64,000 bases of DNA from Verrucomicrobiota bacterium (GCA_024233345.1 JACKPT010000002.1:1-64000); one strand, 5' to 3'; counted from the first letter of the stretch, positions 41,591-53,490 are shown. Made by a program: numbers and translations. Notes: a model not told the origin generated them from the letters alone.

Positions 41591-44500
41591 ATGGTTGAAA
41601 ACACCAGCGCAGCAGAAATTCTGGGATTGGACGTGCAGAATGCGTTCGACCGGGCCAGCATCATTATTGCCGCCCCGGAGAACATCCGATCCTGGAGTCA
41701 CGGGGAGGTCAAAAACCCCGAGACCATCAACTACCGTACGTTCAAGCCGGAAAAGGGGGGCTTGTTCTGCGAGCGCATTTTTGGCCCGACCAAGGACTGG
41801 GAGTGTAGCTGCGGAAAGTATAAGCGGATCAAGCACAAGGGGGTGATCTGCGACCGGTGCGGAGTCGAGGTGACCTTGTCCCGGGTACGGCGCGAGCGGA
41901 TGGGCCATATCGAATTGGCGGTTCCGGTCTCCCATATCTGGTTCTTCAAGTGCACCCCCAGCCGCATGGGGCTGGTCCTGGACATGACGGCCCGCCATCT
42001 GGAACGGGTTCTCTATTACGAGGATTACGTGGTGATTGATCCCGGCGACACCTCGCTGCAGGAAAAACAACTGCTGACGGAAATGGAATACCGCGAGGCC
42101 CAGGACAAGTTTGGTGACACCTTCGTTGCCAAGATGGGGGCGGAAGCCGTCCGCGACCTCATGAAGCGGATTGAACTGCGGGAAACCATGACCCAGCTCG
42201 AAGCGGATATGGAAAATACCCGCAGCAAGCAGACCAAAAAGAAGCTGACCAAGCGAATCAAGGTTCTGGAAGCCTTCGAGCGCACAAATTCCCGTCCGGA
42301 GTGGATGATTCTCGAAGTGCTGCCGGTGATTCCTCCGGACCTGCGTCCGCTGGTCCCGCTCGAGGGCGGACGGTTTGCGACTTCGGATTTGAATGACCTG
42401 TACCGCCGGGTGATCAACCGGAACAACCGGTTGAAAAACCTGCTCCAGCTCAAGACCCCGGATGTGATCATCCGGAACGAAAAGCGCATGCTGCAGGAAG
42501 CGGTCGATGCATTGTATGACAACGGCCGTCATGGCCGCGCGGTGACCGGGGCCGGCAATCGCCCCCTGAAGTCGCTCAGTGACATGCTGCGGGGCAAACA
42601 GGGACGCTTCCGCCAGAATCTGCTCGGGAAGCGCGTGGATTATTCCGGCCGTTCGGTCATCGTGATCGGGCCTGAATTGACGTTGAACCAGTGCGGTCTG
42701 CCCAAGAAAATGGCGTTGGTTCTGTTTGAACCCTTCATCATTCGCCGTCTCAAGGAGATGGGGGTGGTGCATACCGTGCGCAGTGCGAAGAAACTGATCG
42801 AGAAAGAGGCCGACGAGGTTTGGGATATTCTCGATGAAGTGACCCGCGGTCATACCGTGATGCTCAACCGCGCTCCGACCCTCCACCGTTTGAGTATTCA
42901 GTCTTTTGAGCCGATTCTCATCGAGGGCGAGGCCATCCGGGTTCATCCCCTGGTATGTACCGCGTACAACTCGGACTTTGACGGCGACCAGATGGCGGTT
43001 CATGTTCCGCTTTCGGTGGAAGCCCAGTTGGAGTCCCGGTTGTTGATGCTGGCCACCAACAACATCTTCTCCCCGTCGAGTGGCAAACCCATTACCACCC
43101 CGACCCAGGACATTGCCCTCGGGTGCTATTACCTGACCATCGAGTCCCAGCGGGACCGTTTGCGCCGCATCCAGAAGAAGCCGAGCGATGCCGAGGTGAT
43201 CGAGCATTTGCCGATCCTTGCCAACAGTGAGGAAGTGCATACCGCGTATGACGAGGGTGCCCTCAAGGTGCATGACCGGATTCGATTCCGCAATCCCGAT
43301 TACCAGACCGACACCCTGTACGGGAACAAGGATGCCCGGGTGATCACCACCACCATCGGCCGTGTGTTCTTCAACGAGGTATGGCCCGACTCACTGGGAT
43401 TTGTGAACGACACCGTGACCAAGAAGCGGCTCGAAGAGTTGATCTGGCGGTGCTACCAGGTGGCCGGCCATGATGAAACCGTCAAGATGCTCGACCGGTT
43501 GAAGGGGCTCGGGTTCGAGCACGCCACCCGGGCCGGTATCTCCATCGGTCTGGTCGACATGATCATCCCCGAGGAAAAGAACAAGATTCTGGCCCAGGCC
43601 CAGGCCCAGATCGACGAAGTGGAAGCCCAGTACCGCAAGGGTATTATTACCGACGGTGAACGCTACAATAAGATCATCGATATCTGGACCCATGCCACGG
43701 ACGAAACCACCACGGTGATGTTCAGTGCCCTCGAGTTCAATGAGAACCGCGATGATGTCAACCCGTTGTTCATGATGGTGCACTCCGGAGCGCGCGGTAA
43801 CCGTCAGCAGATCCGTCAGCTCGCGGGTATGCGCGGTCTGATGGCCAAACCCTCCGGTGAAATCATCGAGCGCCCGATTCTCTCGAACTTCCGCGAGGGC
43901 TTGAGCGTTCTCGAATACTTCATCAGTACCCACGGTGCCCGCAAGGGTCTGGCCGATACCGCGTTGAAAACCGCGGACTCCGGCTACATGACCCGCAAAC
44001 TTGTGGATGTCGCCCAGGATGTGATCGTGGTCGAACAGGACTGCAACACCCTCAACGGCATCGAAGTCAAGCCGATCTACGAAGGCGACGAGGAACTGGT
44101 CCCGCTGAGCGCACGGATACTCGGACGGACCGCGCTCGACGATATCCGGGATCCCCGAACCCGTGAAATTATCGTGGCGGCTTCTCAGGAAATTGACGAA
44201 GTGGCGGTGGGCAAAATCGCCGCGGCGGAAATTGAGTCTCTAAAGATCCGTTCGGTGCTCACCTGCGAATCCCGTAACGGCACCTGTGCCAAATGTTATG
44301 GACGCAACCTCGCCACCGGCGGATCCATCGGGCTCGGTCAGGCCGCGGGCATTATTGCGGCCCAGTCGATCGGGGAGCCGGGTACCCAGTTGACGATGCG
44401 TACATTCCATATCGGCGGTACTGCGAGTTCGGTCTTCAAACAGCCCCAGATCATTGCCAAGCATTCCGGTATTGTACGTTACCAGGATCTTCGCACGGTG

Positions 44501-45754
44501 CGGGCGCTGGATGGCAACTATATCGCGCTGAACAAGAATGGATATGTCAGCATCTATGACGAGGAAGGCCGCGAGTTCGAACGCTACAATGTGGTGATTG
44601 GCGCGGTGATCTCGGTCGCGGATGGCGATACGGTCAAGAAGGGCAACAGCTTTGTGAAGTGGGACCCCTACAACGTGCCGATTCTATCCGAGCAGACCGG
44701 GGTGATCGACTTCCATGACTTCATCGAAGGCGTCACGGTCAAGAAGGATGTGGATGAGTCCACCGGGCTCGAGGGCACGGTGGTGCTCGAGCACAAGGAG
44801 GACCTGCACCCCCAGATCTTCCTGAAGCACCCGGAAACCGGGGAGACCCTGAGCTACTACTCGATTCCCGCGGCGGCCCACGTGATGGTGAAGAAGGGCG
44901 ACTCGGTGATCGCCGGTGCCATTCTTGCCAAGACCCCCCGCAAAGTGGTGCGTACCAAGGACATTACCGGTGGTCTTCCCCGGGTGGCGGAGCTGTTTGA
45001 AGCCCGCCGTCCCAAGGAAGCGGCAGAAATTGCCCGGATCGACGGTATCGTGGAATTTGCCGGCACCGCCCGCGGCCGGCGCAAGCTGGTGGTGCGCGAC
45101 CAGGTTACCGGTGACGAGGAGGAACACTTGATTCCGATGGGCAAGCACATCGTGGTGTTCCGGGGCGATCATGTGAAGAAGGGCCAGCAGTTGACCGAAG
45201 GTCCGGTGGTGCCTCAGGAAATTCTCGAGGTCTGCGGACCCCAGGAACTGCAGGAGTATCTGGTCAATGAAGTGCAGATGGTGTACCGCCTCCAAGGGGT
45301 GGAAATCAACGACAAGCACATCGAAATCATTGTCCGCCAGATGCTGCGGAAAGTCCGGATCACCGAACCCGGGGATACGGAGTTCCTGTGGAACGAACAG
45401 GTGGAGAAACAGACATTCCTCGATGTCAATGCCAAGGCCATGGCAGAAGGAAAGCAGCCGGCGGAAGCCCAGCCGGTACTGCTTGGGATCACCAAAGCCT
45501 CGCTGGAAACCGAGAGCTTCATTTCTGCGGCATCCTTCCAGGACACCACCCGGGTCCTGACCGATGCGGCAACCCTGGGCCGGGTGGATTATCTGCGCGG
45601 CTTCAAGGAGAATGTCATTATGGGGCACCTGATTCCGGCGGGGAGCGGATTTCCGATGTATCGGAATATCCGGTTGGTGCCACTCGGCGAGCCGATCTCG
45701 GTGGAGGAGATGCTGGGCGAGGACTTCCTGGAGACGAAAACAGAAAATATCTAA
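41591..45754 (+). CDS. rpoC: DNA-directed RNA polymerase subunit beta'
   Basis: This 1387-residue subunit has N-terminal zinc ligands '[20 protein letters not shown]'. The Mg-chelating motif is '[13 protein letters not shown]' (N460-M468; Ser replaces the common Ala after Asn). The second zinc site is '[19 protein letters not shown]' and the trigger-loop region is '[19 protein letters not shown]'. I use the ATG at 41591 with GAGGGAG about 10 nt upstream rather than the in-frame TTG six codons earlier. Confidence 0.98.
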   Translation: MVENTSAAEILGLDVQNAFDRASIIIAAPENIRSWSHGEVKNPETINYRTFKPEKGGLFCERIFGPTKDWECSCGKYKRIKHKGVICDRCGVEVTLSRVRRERMGHIELAVPVSHIWFFKCTPSRMGLVLDMTARHLERVLYYEDYVVIDPGDTSLQEKQLLTEMEYREAQDKFGDTFVAKMGAEAVRDLMKRIELRETMTQLEADMENTRSKQTKKKLTKRIKVLEAFERTNSRPEWMILEVLPVIPPDLRPLVPLEGGRFATSDLNDLYRRVINRNNRLKNLLQLKTPDVIIRNEKRMLQEAVDALYDNGRHGRAVTGAGNRPLKSLSDMLRGKQGRFRQNLLGKRVDYSGRSVIVIGPELTLNQCGLPKKMALVLFEPFIIRRLKEMGVVHTVRSAKKLIEKEADEVWDILDEVTRGHTVMLNRAPTLHRLSIQSFEPILIEGEAIRVHPLVCTAYNSDFDGDQMAVHVPLSVEAQLESRLLMLATNNIFSPSSGKPITTPTQDIALGCYYLTIESQRDRLRRIQKKPSDAEVIEHLPILANSEEVHTAYDEGALKVHDRIRFRNPDYQTDTLYGNKDARVITTTIGRVFFNEVWPDSLGFVNDTVTKKRLEELIWRCYQVAGHDETVKMLDRLKGLGFEHATRAGISIGLVDMIIPEEKNKILAQAQAQIDEVEAQYRKGIITDGERYNKIIDIWTHATDETTTVMFSALEFNENRDDVNPLFMMVHSGARGNRQQIRQLAGMRGLMAKPSGEIIERPILSNFREGLSVLEYFISTHGARKGLADTALKTADSGYMTRKLVDVAQDVIVVEQDCNTLNGIEVKPIYEGDEELVPLSARILGRTALDDIRDPRTREIIVAASQEIDEVAVGKIAAAEIESLKIRSVLTCESRNGTCAKCYGRNLATGGSIGLGQAAGIIAAQSIGEPGTQLTMRTFHIGGTASSVFKQPQIIAKHSGIVRYQDLRTVRALDGNYIALNKNGYVSIYDEEGREFERYNVVIGAVISVADGDTVKKGNSFVKWDPYNVPILSEQTGVIDFHDFIEGVTVKKDVDESTGLEGTVVLEHKEDLHPQIFLKHPETGETLSYYSIPAAAHVMVKKGDSVIAGAILAKTPRKVVRTKDITGGLPRVAELFEARRPKEAAEIARIDGIVEFAGTARGRRKLVVRDQVTGDEEEHLIPMGKHIVVFRGDHVKKGQQLTEGPVVPQEILEVCGPQELQEYLVNEVQMVYRLQGVEINDKHIEIIVRQMLRKVRITEPGDTEFLWNEQVEKQTFLDVNAKAMAEGKQPAEAQPVLLGITKASLETESFISAASFQDTTRVLTDAATLGRVDYLRGFKENVIMGHLIPAGSGFPMYRNIRLVPLGEPISVEEMLGEDFLETKTENI

Positions 45755-45826
45755 GCAAAAGGTTGTCATGCTGGGAGCGCTTTGCTAGTGTTCCGCGCTC
45801 ACTTGGACAAGCAGGATCAGAAGAAT

Positions 45827-46222
45827 ATGCCTACAATTAATCAATTAGTTCGGAAAGGCCGCGTGGCGTCCCGGAAAAAGAACAAGGCGCCGGCGCTGGT
45901 CGCGTGTCCGCAACGACGTGGTGTGTGTCTTCAGGTGAAGACCCAGACCCCGAAGAAGCCGAACTCTGCGCTCCGGAAGATTGCCCGTGTCCGTTTGACC
46001 AACGGGATCGAAGTCACCGCCTACATTCCCGGGGTTGGACACAACCTTCAGGAACACAGCATGGTGTTGATCCGGGGTGGCCGGGTGAAGGATTTGCCGG
46101 GTGTGCGTTACCACATTGTCCGCGGCTCCCTCGACTGTTCGGGGGTCAATGAGCAGCCACGCTGGGGCCAGCGCAAGCGTGGACGGTCCAAATATGGCAC
46201 CAAGCGGCCCAAAGCGAAGTAA
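45827..46222 (+). CDS. rpsL: 30S ribosomal protein S12
   Basis: 131 residues from '[12 protein letters not shown]'. '[22 protein letters not shown]' contains the decoding-centre Lys linked to streptomycin response, and '[22 protein letters not shown]' the second conserved loop, both wild-type-like. The 15 codons upstream in frame are rejected because S12 begins with MPT. It heads the str segment (rpsL-rpsG-fusA) directly after rpoC. Confidence 0.97.
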   Translation: MPTINQLVRKGRVASRKKNKAPALVACPQRRGVCLQVKTQTPKKPNSALRKIARVRLTNGIEVTAYIPGVGHNLQEHSMVLIRGGRVKDLPGVRYHIVRGSLDCSGVNEQPRWGQRKRGRSKYGTKRPKAK

Positions 46223-46239
46223 GGAATTGAGGATCTATC

Positions 46240-46710
46240 ATGGCACGACGACGCAGAGCTGAAAAACGAACCATCACCCCCGACCTCCGTTATGGGAGCG
46301 AGGATGTCACGCTGTTGATCTCCAAATTCATGCGGAGCGGAAAGCGATCGGTGGCGGAGCGGATTGTGTACGATGCATTCGAGCAAATCCGGGAGAAAAC
46401 CGGTAGTGATCCTCTCGATGTTTACCTGCAGGCCCTGAACAATGCCAAGCCCAAGGTGGAAGTGAAATCCCGCCGGGTGGGTGGTGCAACCTATCAGGTG
46501 CCGGTGGAAGTGGATGCGTCGCGCCAGGGAGCGCTGGCCATGCGCTGGTTGGTGCAATATGCCTCGTCCCGCAAGGGGATGCCGATGAAGAAGGCCCTCG
46601 CGGCGGAGCTGCTGGATGCCTACAAGAACACCGGCAATGTGATCAAGAAGCGGGATGACACCCACAAGATGGCGCAGGCAAACAAGGCCTTTGCCCACTA
46701 CCGGTGGTAA
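46240..46710 (+). CDS. rpsG: 30S ribosomal protein S7
   Basis: 156 residues, usual length. 'MARRRRAEKRTITPDLRYGS' precedes 'KFMRSGKRSVAERIVYDAF', 'NAKPKVEVKSRRVGGATYQV' and 'KKRDDTHKMAQANKAFAHYRW'. It nucleates the 30S head and is the str-operon repressor in other bacteria. It lies between rpsL and fusA. Confidence 0.97.
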   Translation: MARRRRAEKRTITPDLRYGSEDVTLLISKFMRSGKRSVAERIVYDAFEQIREKTGSDPLDVYLQALNNAKPKVEVKSRRVGGATYQVPVEVDASRQGALAMRWLVQYASSRKGMPMKKALAAELLDAYKNTGNVIKKRDDTHKMAQANKAFAHYRW

Positions 46711-46728
46711 TGAACAGCCGAGCCCAAT

Positions 46729-48861
46729 ATGTCAACTGTGGAGGATTCATCGCATCAGCATGTGACTGACCCGGCCTCTCCCCGAGAGGCGGACGGGCGT
46801 TCGCATGCCTTGAAGATGATCCGAAACATTGGCGTCATGGCTCACATTGACGCCGGCAAGACCACCACCACCGAGCGTATTCTCTTTTACAGTGGCCGGG
46901 TCCACAAGCTCGGTAATGTCGACGAAGGCTCGGCGGTCATGGACTGGATGGTCCAGGAGCAGGAGCGCGGTATCACCATTACCAGTGCGGCCACGACCTG
47001 CCTCTGGCAGGGCCACCAGATCAATGTCATCGACACACCCGGTCACGTCGATTTTACCGTCGAGGTCGAGCGATCCCTCCGGGTCTTGGATGGCGCGATC
47101 GGGGTTTTTTGCGGGGTCGCCGGGGTGCAGCCGCAATCCGAAACCGTATGGCGGCAGGCCAAGCGCTATCGTGTACCCTGCATTGCCTTCATCAACAAGA
47201 TGGACCGCATGGGCGCCCGCTTCCCGTGGGTGGTGGCAAACATTCGGGAGAAGCTGAAAATCAATCCGATCCCGGTGCAATTGCCGATCGGGAAGGAAGA
47301 TGCCTTTGAGGGTGTGGTCGATCTCGTCACCATGAAGGCTTATTCGTTTGATCGGGAAAGCCTGGGGGCTCACGTCACCGAGATGGCGATACCGGATCAT
47401 CTTTCGGACGCCGCTGCGGTGGCCCGTACCCACATGCTGGAAGCGGTTGCCGAACTGGATGAGGAGATCCTCGACGATTATCTTGGCAACCGGGATATTT
47501 CCGTCGAGCGGCTAAAGGCGGCAATCCGGAGAATCACCCTCGGTCATCTCGGGGTGCCGGTCTTTTGCGGAACCGCCCTCCATAACAAGGGGATTCAGCC
47601 CCTGATGAACGCGATTCTCGATTATCTCCCTTCTCCGCTGGATGTGCCGCCGGTGCGCGGCCATGATCTCAAGAGCGGAGCGGAGGTGGTCCGTCAGGCC
47701 AGCGATTTCGAGCCCCTCAGTGCCCTTGCCTTCAAGATTGCCAACGACCCCTATTTCGGGAAGCTCGTCTTCGTTCGTGTTTATTCCGGTTGTTTGAAAA
47801 AGGGGCAGGCGATGTTCAATCCCCGCACCCGGAAACGGGAGCGCCTGATGCGGTTGATGCAGGTACATGCCAACCAGCGCGAGGATGTGGACGTGCTCTA
47901 CGCGGGAGAGATCGGGGCTGCGGTTGGGTTGAAGGCTGCCTCCACCGGGGATACCCTGTGCACGGAGCAGTCGCCGATTTTACTGGAGCGGATCAGTTTT
48001 CCCGAACCGGTGATTTCCATGGCTATCGAACCCAAATCCCAGGGGGACAAGGATAAGTTGACCCAGAGCCTGGCCATCCTCTCCGACGAAGACCCGACCT
48101 TTCGGGTGAATATGGATCCGGATACCGGACAAACCCTGATCAGTGGAATGGGGGAGCTACATCTTGAAATTATCCGCGATCGCATGATGCGGGAGTTTCA
48201 TGTCAAGGCCAATGCGGGCAAGCCGATGGTGGCCTATCGGGAGACGATTGAGCAACCGGCCTCCGCGACCAGTGTATTTGATCGCGAATTGGGTAGCGAT
48301 CGTCACTACGCCGCCGTCGAAATTGAGCTCAAACCCAGGCCCAGACAATCGGGAAATGAAGTTTTTATCAAGGCCAGACCCGATGAAATTCCTAAGGAAT
48401 TTCATGATTCTGTGCTCGAGGGGATCGAATCCGGACTCCTCACAGGATTTTTAGCAAATTATCCGTTGATTGATGTTGAGGTCTGTGTTAAACATGGCGC
48501 CTTTCGTCCCGAGGACTCAACCGATGTTGCGTTCAGATCGGCGGCGATGATGGCGCTTCGTGAGGCGATCAGCCAGGCGAATCCAGTGATTCTGGAGCCC
48601 ATTATCGCCATGGAAGTGATTGTGCCGGAAGAGCATTTGGGCGATGTGTTGGGCGACCTGAATAGTCGTCGTGGACGGATAAAAGAAATGGCTGCGCAGG
48701 ATGACGCGCAGATCATTCATGCGGATGTTCCCCTCGCGGAATTGTTTGGGTATGCGACTGCTTTGCGGTCGCTCAGTCGAGGGCGGGCGAGTTCGAGTAT
48801 GGAACCGAGCGCGTTCGATGTGGTACCCAAGGAACTTCAACAACAGATCATCAATCGGTAA
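46729..48861 (+). CDS. fusA: Elongation factor G, divergent domain IV
   Basis: This 710-residue translocase GTPase starts with a 30-residue hydrophilic extension before '[20 protein letters not shown]' (P-loop 38-46). '[17 protein letters not shown]', '[21 protein letters not shown]' and '[10 protein letters not shown]' are standard. In domain IV, where most EF-G have QSGGRGQYGHV, residues 516-532 read '[17 protein letters not shown]'. The C-terminal '[19 protein letters not shown]' departs from the usual T-Q-G-R. Codon use becomes visibly AT-richer after about 48290. It is the only EF-G in the window and sits in the standard str position, so it may be the main translocase; alternatively it is an EF-G2-type paralogue. 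Confidence 0.9.
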   Translation: MSTVEDSSHQHVTDPASPREADGRSHALKMIRNIGVMAHIDAGKTTTTERILFYSGRVHKLGNVDEGSAVMDWMVQEQERGITITSAATTCLWQGHQINVIDTPGHVDFTVEVERSLRVLDGAIGVFCGVAGVQPQSETVWRQAKRYRVPCIAFINKMDRMGARFPWVVANIREKLKINPIPVQLPIGKEDAFEGVVDLVTMKAYSFDRESLGAHVTEMAIPDHLSDAAAVARTHMLEAVAELDEEILDDYLGNRDISVERLKAAIRRITLGHLGVPVFCGTALHNKGIQPLMNAILDYLPSPLDVPPVRGHDLKSGAEVVRQASDFEPLSALAFKIANDPYFGKLVFVRVYSGCLKKGQAMFNPRTRKRERLMRLMQVHANQREDVDVLYAGEIGAAVGLKAASTGDTLCTEQSPILLERISFPEPVISMAIEPKSQGDKDKLTQSLAILSDEDPTFRVNMDPDTGQTLISGMGELHLEIIRDRMMREFHVKANAGKPMVAYRETIEQPASATSVFDRELGSDRHYAAVEIELKPRPRQSGNEVFIKARPDEIPKEFHDSVLEGIESGLLTGFLANYPLIDVEVCVKHGAFRPEDSTDVAFRSAAMMALREAISQANPVILEPIIAMEVIVPEEHLGDVLGDLNSRRGRIKEMAAQDDAQIIHADVPLAELFGYATALRSLSRGRASSSMEPSAFDVVPKELQQQIINR

Positions 48862-48864
48862 TTT

Positions 48865-49173
48865 ATGAACGGTCAAAAAATTAGAATTCGGTTGAAAGCA
48901 TACGATCACCGTGTGTTGGATCAGTCTGCCGGGGACATTGTGGAAACCGCCAAGCGCACCGGTGCGCGGGTTGCGGGTCCCATTCCGTTGCCGACCAAGA
49001 TTGAAAAGTACACGGTCAATCGGAGCCCTCACGTCGATAAAAAGTCGATGGAGCAATTTGAAATCCGCACCCACAAACGGTTGCTGGATATTATCGAACC
49101 GACGATTAAAACCGTCGATGAACTTAAAAAGCTGAATCTGCCCGCCGGGGTGGATATTACGATTAAAATCTGA
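48865..49173 (+). CDS. rpsJ: 30S ribosomal protein S10
   Basis: 102 residues. '[20 protein letters not shown]', '[20 protein letters not shown]' and '[18 protein letters not shown]' define S10 (also the NusE antitermination factor that meets NusG). It starts 3 bp after fusA, with no tuf between, and opens the S10 operon segment. Confidence 0.97.
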   Translation: MNGQKIRIRLKAYDHRVLDQSAGDIVETAKRTGARVAGPIPLPTKIEKYTVNRSPHVDKKSMEQFEIRTHKRLLDIIEPTIKTVDELKKLNLPAGVDITIKI

Positions 49174-49181
49174 GGACTTCC

Positions 49182-49823
49182 ATGCAGGGTATACTCGGTA
49201 AGAAAATTGGCATGACTCAAGTCTTCGACCCCAGCGGCGCCCAGGTGCCGGTGACGGTGGTAGAGGTCGGTCCGTGCGTTGTCGTGCAACGGAAGCGGGC
49301 GGAGAAGGACGGCTACGATGCGGTCCAACTTGGGTATGGGGAACAGAAACCGCAACGGTTGAGCAAGTCCGAGATTGGCCACTGCCGCAAGGCCGGTGAC
49401 AAGTTGGTCCGGACCCTGCGGGAGTTCCGGGTCCCAGCAGACAGCGACCTGAAGGAAGGCGATATCCTGCAGGCGGACCTGTTTGATGGGGTGGCCTATG
49501 TGGACATCACCGCGCAGACCAAGGGTCGTGGGTTTCAGGGAGTGATGAAGCGGCATAACATGGCCGGTCAGCCCGCCTCCCACGGACACACCATGCACCG
49601 TCGCACCGGGAGTATTGGCGCCCTGACCAAAGAAGGTCGGGTGTGGAAAGGCAAGCGGATGCCGGGACACATGGGCAATACCCAGGTCACCACGTTGAAT
49701 TTGAAGGTTCAGGAAGTGTTGAAGGATGACAACGTGCTGTTGGTCCGTGGCGCCGTGCCCGGTCCGAACGGTGGCCTGGTTGTGGTCCGCAAAGCTCTCA
49801 AGAAGGCGGCGAAGGCGTCATGA
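49182..49823 (+). CDS. rplC: 50S ribosomal protein L3
   Basis: 213 residues. '[20 protein letters not shown]', '[21 protein letters not shown]' (the extension reaching the peptidyl-transferase centre) and '[19 protein letters not shown]' identify it. Its stop overlaps the rplD ATG (ATGA). Confidence 0.97.
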   Translation: MQGILGKKIGMTQVFDPSGAQVPVTVVEVGPCVVVQRKRAEKDGYDAVQLGYGEQKPQRLSKSEIGHCRKAGDKLVRTLREFRVPADSDLKEGDILQADLFDGVAYVDITAQTKGRGFQGVMKRHNMAGQPASHGHTMHRRTGSIGALTKEGRVWKGKRMPGHMGNTQVTTLNLKVQEVLKDDNVLLVRGAVPGPNGGLVVVRKALKKAAKAS

Positions 49824-50461
49824 GTACACTAGCGATACACAATTCGGAAGGCAAAGCGGTTGGGGAAGTTCAGATCCCCGATGCCATGCTGGAACGCGAA
49901 AAGGGTGCGCAACCGGTCAAGGAAGCCGTGGTGGCTTACTTGGCGAACCAGCGCCAGGGGACCGCGTGCACCAAAACCAAGGGCGAAGTCGCTGGTTCGG
50001 GCTCCAAACCCTGGCGTCAAAAGGGTACCGGCCGGGCTCGTGCCGGCTATCGTCAGTCCCCGGTCTGGCGCGGAGGCGGTGTGGTCTTTGGACCCAAGCC
50101 CCGCAGTCACCGCCGGGACATGAATCGCAAGACTTCCCGTCTTGCCCTGCGCCGTGCGCTGACCGAAAAAATTGATGCCGGCACATTGAAACTCGTGGAA
50201 TCCCTCACCCTCAGCGCTCCCAAGACCCGGGAACTGGCCGGGCTGCTGAAAAAACTCGGCACCGCCAAAACGGTGTTGATCGTTACCGAGCAGCCGGAGA
50301 GCCATCTGATTCTGGCCGCCCGGAATATTCCCGGGATCGAGGTTACAACCGCGAGCCTGCTCAATGTCTATCAGGTCCTGCGGCACGTGGATGTGGTGAT
50401 GACCGGCAGCGCCCTGGATGCGCTTAAGCAGCGATTGGGTTTTGAGGAGGTTCAGTCATGA
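49820..50461 (+). CDS. rplD: 50S ribosomal protein L4
   Basis: 213 residues. The exit-tunnel loop is seen in '[20 protein letters not shown]' and '[20 protein letters not shown]'; '[16 protein letters not shown]' follows. L4 autoregulates the S10 operon in E. coli. Both ends overlap neighbours by 4 nt. Confidence 0.97.
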   Translation: MSTLAIHNSEGKAVGEVQIPDAMLEREKGAQPVKEAVVAYLANQRQGTACTKTKGEVAGSGSKPWRQKGTGRARAGYRQSPVWRGGGVVFGPKPRSHRRDMNRKTSRLALRRALTEKIDAGTLKLVESLTLSAPKTRELAGLLKKLGTAKTVLIVTEQPESHLILAARNIPGIEVTTASLLNVYQVLRHVDVVMTGSALDALKQRLGFEEVQS

Positions 50462-50742
50462 GGTCCCCACACGACATTATCCGGCGCGTCACCCTGACCG
50501 AAAAAGGCACCCGCCTTCAGGAGCAGGGGAACCAGTACTTGTTCGAGGTGTATCCGAGCGCGAACAAAATCGAGATCAAGCATGCGATTGAAGAACTGTT
50601 CAAGGTCAAGGTGGACAACGTCAACACCTTGAACCGGATCGGCAAACCCAAGCGGGACCGCCGGTCACGGATGGGGCGGACCGCCGCACAGAAGCGGGCG
50701 ATCGTGACCCTCAAGCAGGGCGACACCATCGAGTTGACGTAA
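50458..50742 (+). CDS. rplW: 50S ribosomal protein L23
   Basis: 94 residues. '[21 protein letters not shown]' and '[18 protein letters not shown]' are the L23 core; it lines the tunnel exit and docks trigger factor and SRP. ATGA overlap with rplD. Confidence 0.95.
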   Translation: MRSPHDIIRRVTLTEKGTRLQEQGNQYLFEVYPSANKIEIKHAIEELFKVKVDNVNTLNRIGKPKRDRRSRMGRTAAQKRAIVTLKQGDTIELT

Positions 50743-50760
50743 CAGGCAGGATTTCAAGCT

Positions 50761-51585
50761 ATGGCAATTCGCAAACATAAACCGACAACGGCATCCCAGC
50801 GGCACACCGAGCTGCCGGATTTTTCCGACATCACGCGCAACCGCCCTGAGAAGTCACTGACTTCCAAGAAAACGAAGAAGGCGGGTCGCAACTGTTACGG
50901 ACGGATTACCGTTCGTCATCGTGGTGGTGGCCACAAACAGCGCTACCGCATCATTGATTTCAAGCGTGACAAGCGGGGTGTTCCCGCCAAGGTAGCGGAA
51001 ATTGAGTATGATCCCAACCGCTCTGCCCGCATCGCGCTCCTGCACTATGCGGATGGCGAAAAGCGGTACATCCTCGCGCCGGCTGCGCTTCAGGTGGGCG
51101 ATGCCCTGCTGGCCGGCCCCGAGGCGGAGCCCAAGGTCGGCAATGCGCTCCCCCTGTCCAAGATTCCCCTGAGTCTTCCCGTTCACAACATCGAACTGCG
51201 TCCCGGCCGGGGCGGAGTGCTGGTGCGCGGCGCGGGCGGGTCGGCCCAAATCATGTCCCGTGAAGCCGGCTATGCCCAGTTAAAGCTGCCGTCAGGCGAG
51301 ATTCGTCTGGTGCCTGAACAGTGCTACGCGACCGTCGGACAGGTTGGCAACTCCGATCACCAGAATGTCGCGCTGGGCAAAGCGGGGCGGAAGCGCTGGC
51401 TGGGTATTCGACCCACCGTTCGCGGCGTGGCCATGAACCCGATCGATCACGTCATGGGCGGCGGTGAAGGCCGGTCCTCCGGCGGTGGTCATCCCCGGTC
51501 CCCGTGGGGCCAGCTCGCCAAGGGCAAGCGCACCCGGAACAAGAAACTCAGCAGCACCAAATTTATCGTCAAGCGGAGAAAGTAA
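50761..51585 (+). CDS. rplB: 50S ribosomal protein L2
   Basis: 274 residues, full length. '[20 protein letters not shown]' in the N-terminal OB part and '[20 protein letters not shown]' with 'GHPRSPWG' (conserved His near the peptidyl-transferase centre) identify it. Standard position between rplW and rpsS. Confidence 0.98.
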   Translation: MAIRKHKPTTASQRHTELPDFSDITRNRPEKSLTSKKTKKAGRNCYGRITVRHRGGGHKQRYRIIDFKRDKRGVPAKVAEIEYDPNRSARIALLHYADGEKRYILAPAALQVGDALLAGPEAEPKVGNALPLSKIPLSLPVHNIELRPGRGGVLVRGAGGSAQIMSREAGYAQLKLPSGEIRLVPEQCYATVGQVGNSDHQNVALGKAGRKRWLGIRPTVRGVAMNPIDHVMGGGEGRSSGGGHPRSPWGQLAKGKRTRNKKLSSTKFIVKRRK

Positions 51586-51588
51586 TCT

Positions 51589-51873
51589 ATGGCACGCTCA
51601 ATTAAAAAGGGTCCGTTTGTTGACCAGCATCTCATTGATAAGGTCGAGCGGATGAATGCGACTGGACAAAAGCGCCCGATCAAGACGTGGTCGCGCCGCT
51701 CCATGATTCTCCCTGATTTTGTCGGCCATACCATGGCTATTCATAATGGAAAGACGTTTATCTCCGTCTTTGTAACCGAAAATATGGTCGGTCACCGTTT
51801 GGGTGAATTCGCCATGACCCGGGCTTTCCGGCGTCACGGCGCGGCGACCGATAAAACAGTTTCCCTGAAGTAA
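51589..51873 (+). CDS. rpsS: 30S ribosomal protein S19
   Basis: 94 residues beginning '[20 protein letters not shown]'. '[20 protein letters not shown]' and '[19 protein letters not shown]' complete the family pattern. Normally followed by rplV; here a non-ribosomal gene intervenes 16 bp downstream. Confidence 0.97.
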   Translation: MARSIKKGPFVDQHLIDKVERMNATGQKRPIKTWSRRSMILPDFVGHTMAIHNGKTFISVFVTENMVGHRLGEFAMTRAFRRHGAATDKTVSLK

Positions 51874-51889
51874 TCAGGGGATCATCCCG

Positions 51890-52432
51890 ATGCGCAGATG
51901 GACGGTCTTTTGGGTCGTCGTAGCCTGGGCGTCGGTGGGGATCTGCCGTTCGGGAGTCGCGGAAGCGCCCCCGGCGGAGGCGGAAACCGACCCGGGGTCG
52001 GAACTGAATCGCCTGCGGGCGGAGAACATTGCATTACGCGATGTGATTCGAGCCTTGGACGAGGACGTGGAACAACGGACCCGGATGTTGGCGGAAGCGA
52101 GGGCCGAGGCTGATCTTTTGCGCGCACGCGCAGAGGAGAAGCGAATGCGGGAGCCGGTCGGAACCGGGCGGCTCAACCCCGCGGTCCTGGAAGATATGCG
52201 AGTCATCTCGGTGGATCGCGATCACGGTGTGGTCGCCATCTCCGGTGGCGCCGAGCAGAACCTGCGCGTCGGAATGACGGGGGTCATCGTTCGGAAGAAT
52301 AAGGTCATTGCGACCGTGCGGTTGGGCGAGGTACGTCCACGGGTCACGGGAGCGGTGATTGTGAAGCAGCCGGGCAGGCATTACCCCGAAGCGGGGGACC
52401 GGCTGGTACTAGGAACAATGGAAGAACGTTAG
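51890..52432 (+). CDS. Exported coiled-coil protein inserted in the S10 operon, function unknown
   Basis: 180 residues. An N-terminal signal peptide ('VFWVVVAWASVGICRSGVAEA', in parts, residues about 6-25) leads to a charged coiled coil (about 37-87, 'LRAENIALRDVIRALDEDVE'). A compact beta domain follows (about 99-178): 'RVISVDRDHGVVAISGG', 'NLRVGMTGVIVRKNKVIATV', 'RPRVTGAVIV' and 'AGDRLVL'. The last part resembles small FlgT-C/SH3-like beta modules seen in PVC exported proteins. It lies 16 bp after rpsS and 9 bp before rplV, with no extra terminator. It is therefore presumably expressed with ribosomal proteins although it should act outside the cytoplasm. The insertion is not part of the ancestral S10 operon. 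Confidence 0.75.
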   Translation: MRRWTVFWVVVAWASVGICRSGVAEAPPAEAETDPGSELNRLRAENIALRDVIRALDEDVEQRTRMLAEARAEADLLRARAEEKRMREPVGTGRLNPAVLEDMRVISVDRDHGVVAISGGAEQNLRVGMTGVIVRKNKVIATVRLGEVRPRVTGAVIVKQPGRHYPEAGDRLVLGTMEER

Positions 52433-52441
52433 AGGTTTTCG

Positions 52442-52789
52442 ATGGAAGTGATGGCTATCGCGAAAGATGTTCGGATGTCGCCCAGCAAGGCGCGTGATCT
52501 CGCACGCGCAATTCAGGGGCGCTCGGTGTCCGAGGCATTGAAAATAACGGAATTCAGCGAGCGCAAGGCGGCCTTCCACCTGGGGAAGACCCTGAAGTCC
52601 GCCATTGCCAACGCTGAAAATAATTTCGAGTTGTCGGCGGACGATCTCGTGGTCAAGGAAGCGGTCGTGGATATGGGGCATACCCTGAAGCGCTGGCAGC
52701 CCAAGGCACGGGGGAGTGCGGGAAGAATTTTAAAACGTTCAAGTCACATCAAGATTGTATTGACGGATCAGAAATCCGCGACAGTATAA
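52442..52789 (+). CDS. rplV: 50S ribosomal protein L22
   Basis: 115 residues. 'AKDVRMSPSKARDLARAIQG', 'KAAFHLGKTLKSAIANAENN' and 'KRWQPKARGSAGRILKRSSH' (tunnel-lining beta-hairpin, macrolide contact region) mark L22. Start ATG 52442; an ATG 3 codons later is the alternative. Confidence 0.96.
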   Translation: MEVMAIAKDVRMSPSKARDLARAIQGRSVSEALKITEFSERKAAFHLGKTLKSAIANAENNFELSADDLVVKEAVVDMGHTLKRWQPKARGSAGRILKRSSHIKIVLTDQKSATV

Positions 52790-52824
52790 CGGGCCATTTT
52801 CCGTTTGTCGAAAGGAGCAAGAAC

Positions 52825-53490
52825 TTGGGACAGAAAGTAAATCCAAATGGGTTGCGAGTCGCCGTTACAAAGAACTGGCGATCCCGTTGGTATGCGGACA
52901 AGAAGGAATTCGGTCCGCTGCTGCACGAGGATATTAAGATTCGTGACATGGTGAAGAAGCGCCTCAAGGATGCGGCGGTTCCGGAAATCCTGATTGAGCG
53001 GTATGCCAACCGCGCCCGGGTGACCGTGCTGACCGCACGTCCGGGGATTGTGATCGGGCGCAAGGGCGCAGACATCGAGAAGCTTCGCGAGGAAATCGGA
53101 CGGCTGACCGGCAAGGAAATCTATATGGATATCCGCGAGGTCAAGGATCCGGACATCACCGCTCAATTGGTGGCGGAGAACATCGCGGTTCAGCTCGAGC
53201 GCCGGATTTCCTTCCGTCGCGCGGTCAAGCGCGCGGTTCAGTTGGCCATGGATCTCGGAGCGGAGGGCATTCGTGTCCAGGTTTCCGGACGTCTGGGTGG
53301 ATCGGAATTGTCCCGCACCGAGGGGTACAAGGACGGCAAAGTGCCGCTGCATACCCTGCGCGCCAATGTCGAGTACGGTTTCACCGAGGCCAATACCGTA
53401 GCCGGAAAAATCGGGGTCAAGGTCTGGGTTTGCAAGAAGCAGGTCGCAGCGGAAGAGGTAAAGGAGAAGTCACATGCCACTTATGCCTAA
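52825..53490 (+). CDS. rpsC: 30S ribosomal protein S3 (TTG start)
   Basis: 221 residues beginning TTG-GGA-CAG ('[20 protein letters not shown]'), with AAAGGAG 8 nt upstream; no ATG fits the family start. The KH domain has '[20 protein letters not shown]' and the C-terminal domain '[20 protein letters not shown]'. It is part of the mRNA entry channel. Confidence 0.97.
   Translation: MGQKVNPNGLRVAVTKNWRSRWYADKKEFGPLLHEDIKIRDMVKKRLKDAAVPEILIERYANRARVTVLTARPGIVIGRKGADIEKLREEIGRLTGKEIYMDIREVKDPDITAQLVAENIAVQLERRISFRRAVKRAVQLAMDLGAEGIRVQVSGRLGGSELSRTEGYKDGKVPLHTLRANVEYGFTEANTVAGKIGVKVWVCKKQVAAEEVKEKSHATYA

Noticed and set aside
46729..48861. TetM/RF3-type GTPase instead of EF-G
   Set aside because: Domain order, str-operon position and the '[20 protein letters not shown]' and '[11 protein letters not shown]' motifs fit EF-G despite the odd domain IV loop.
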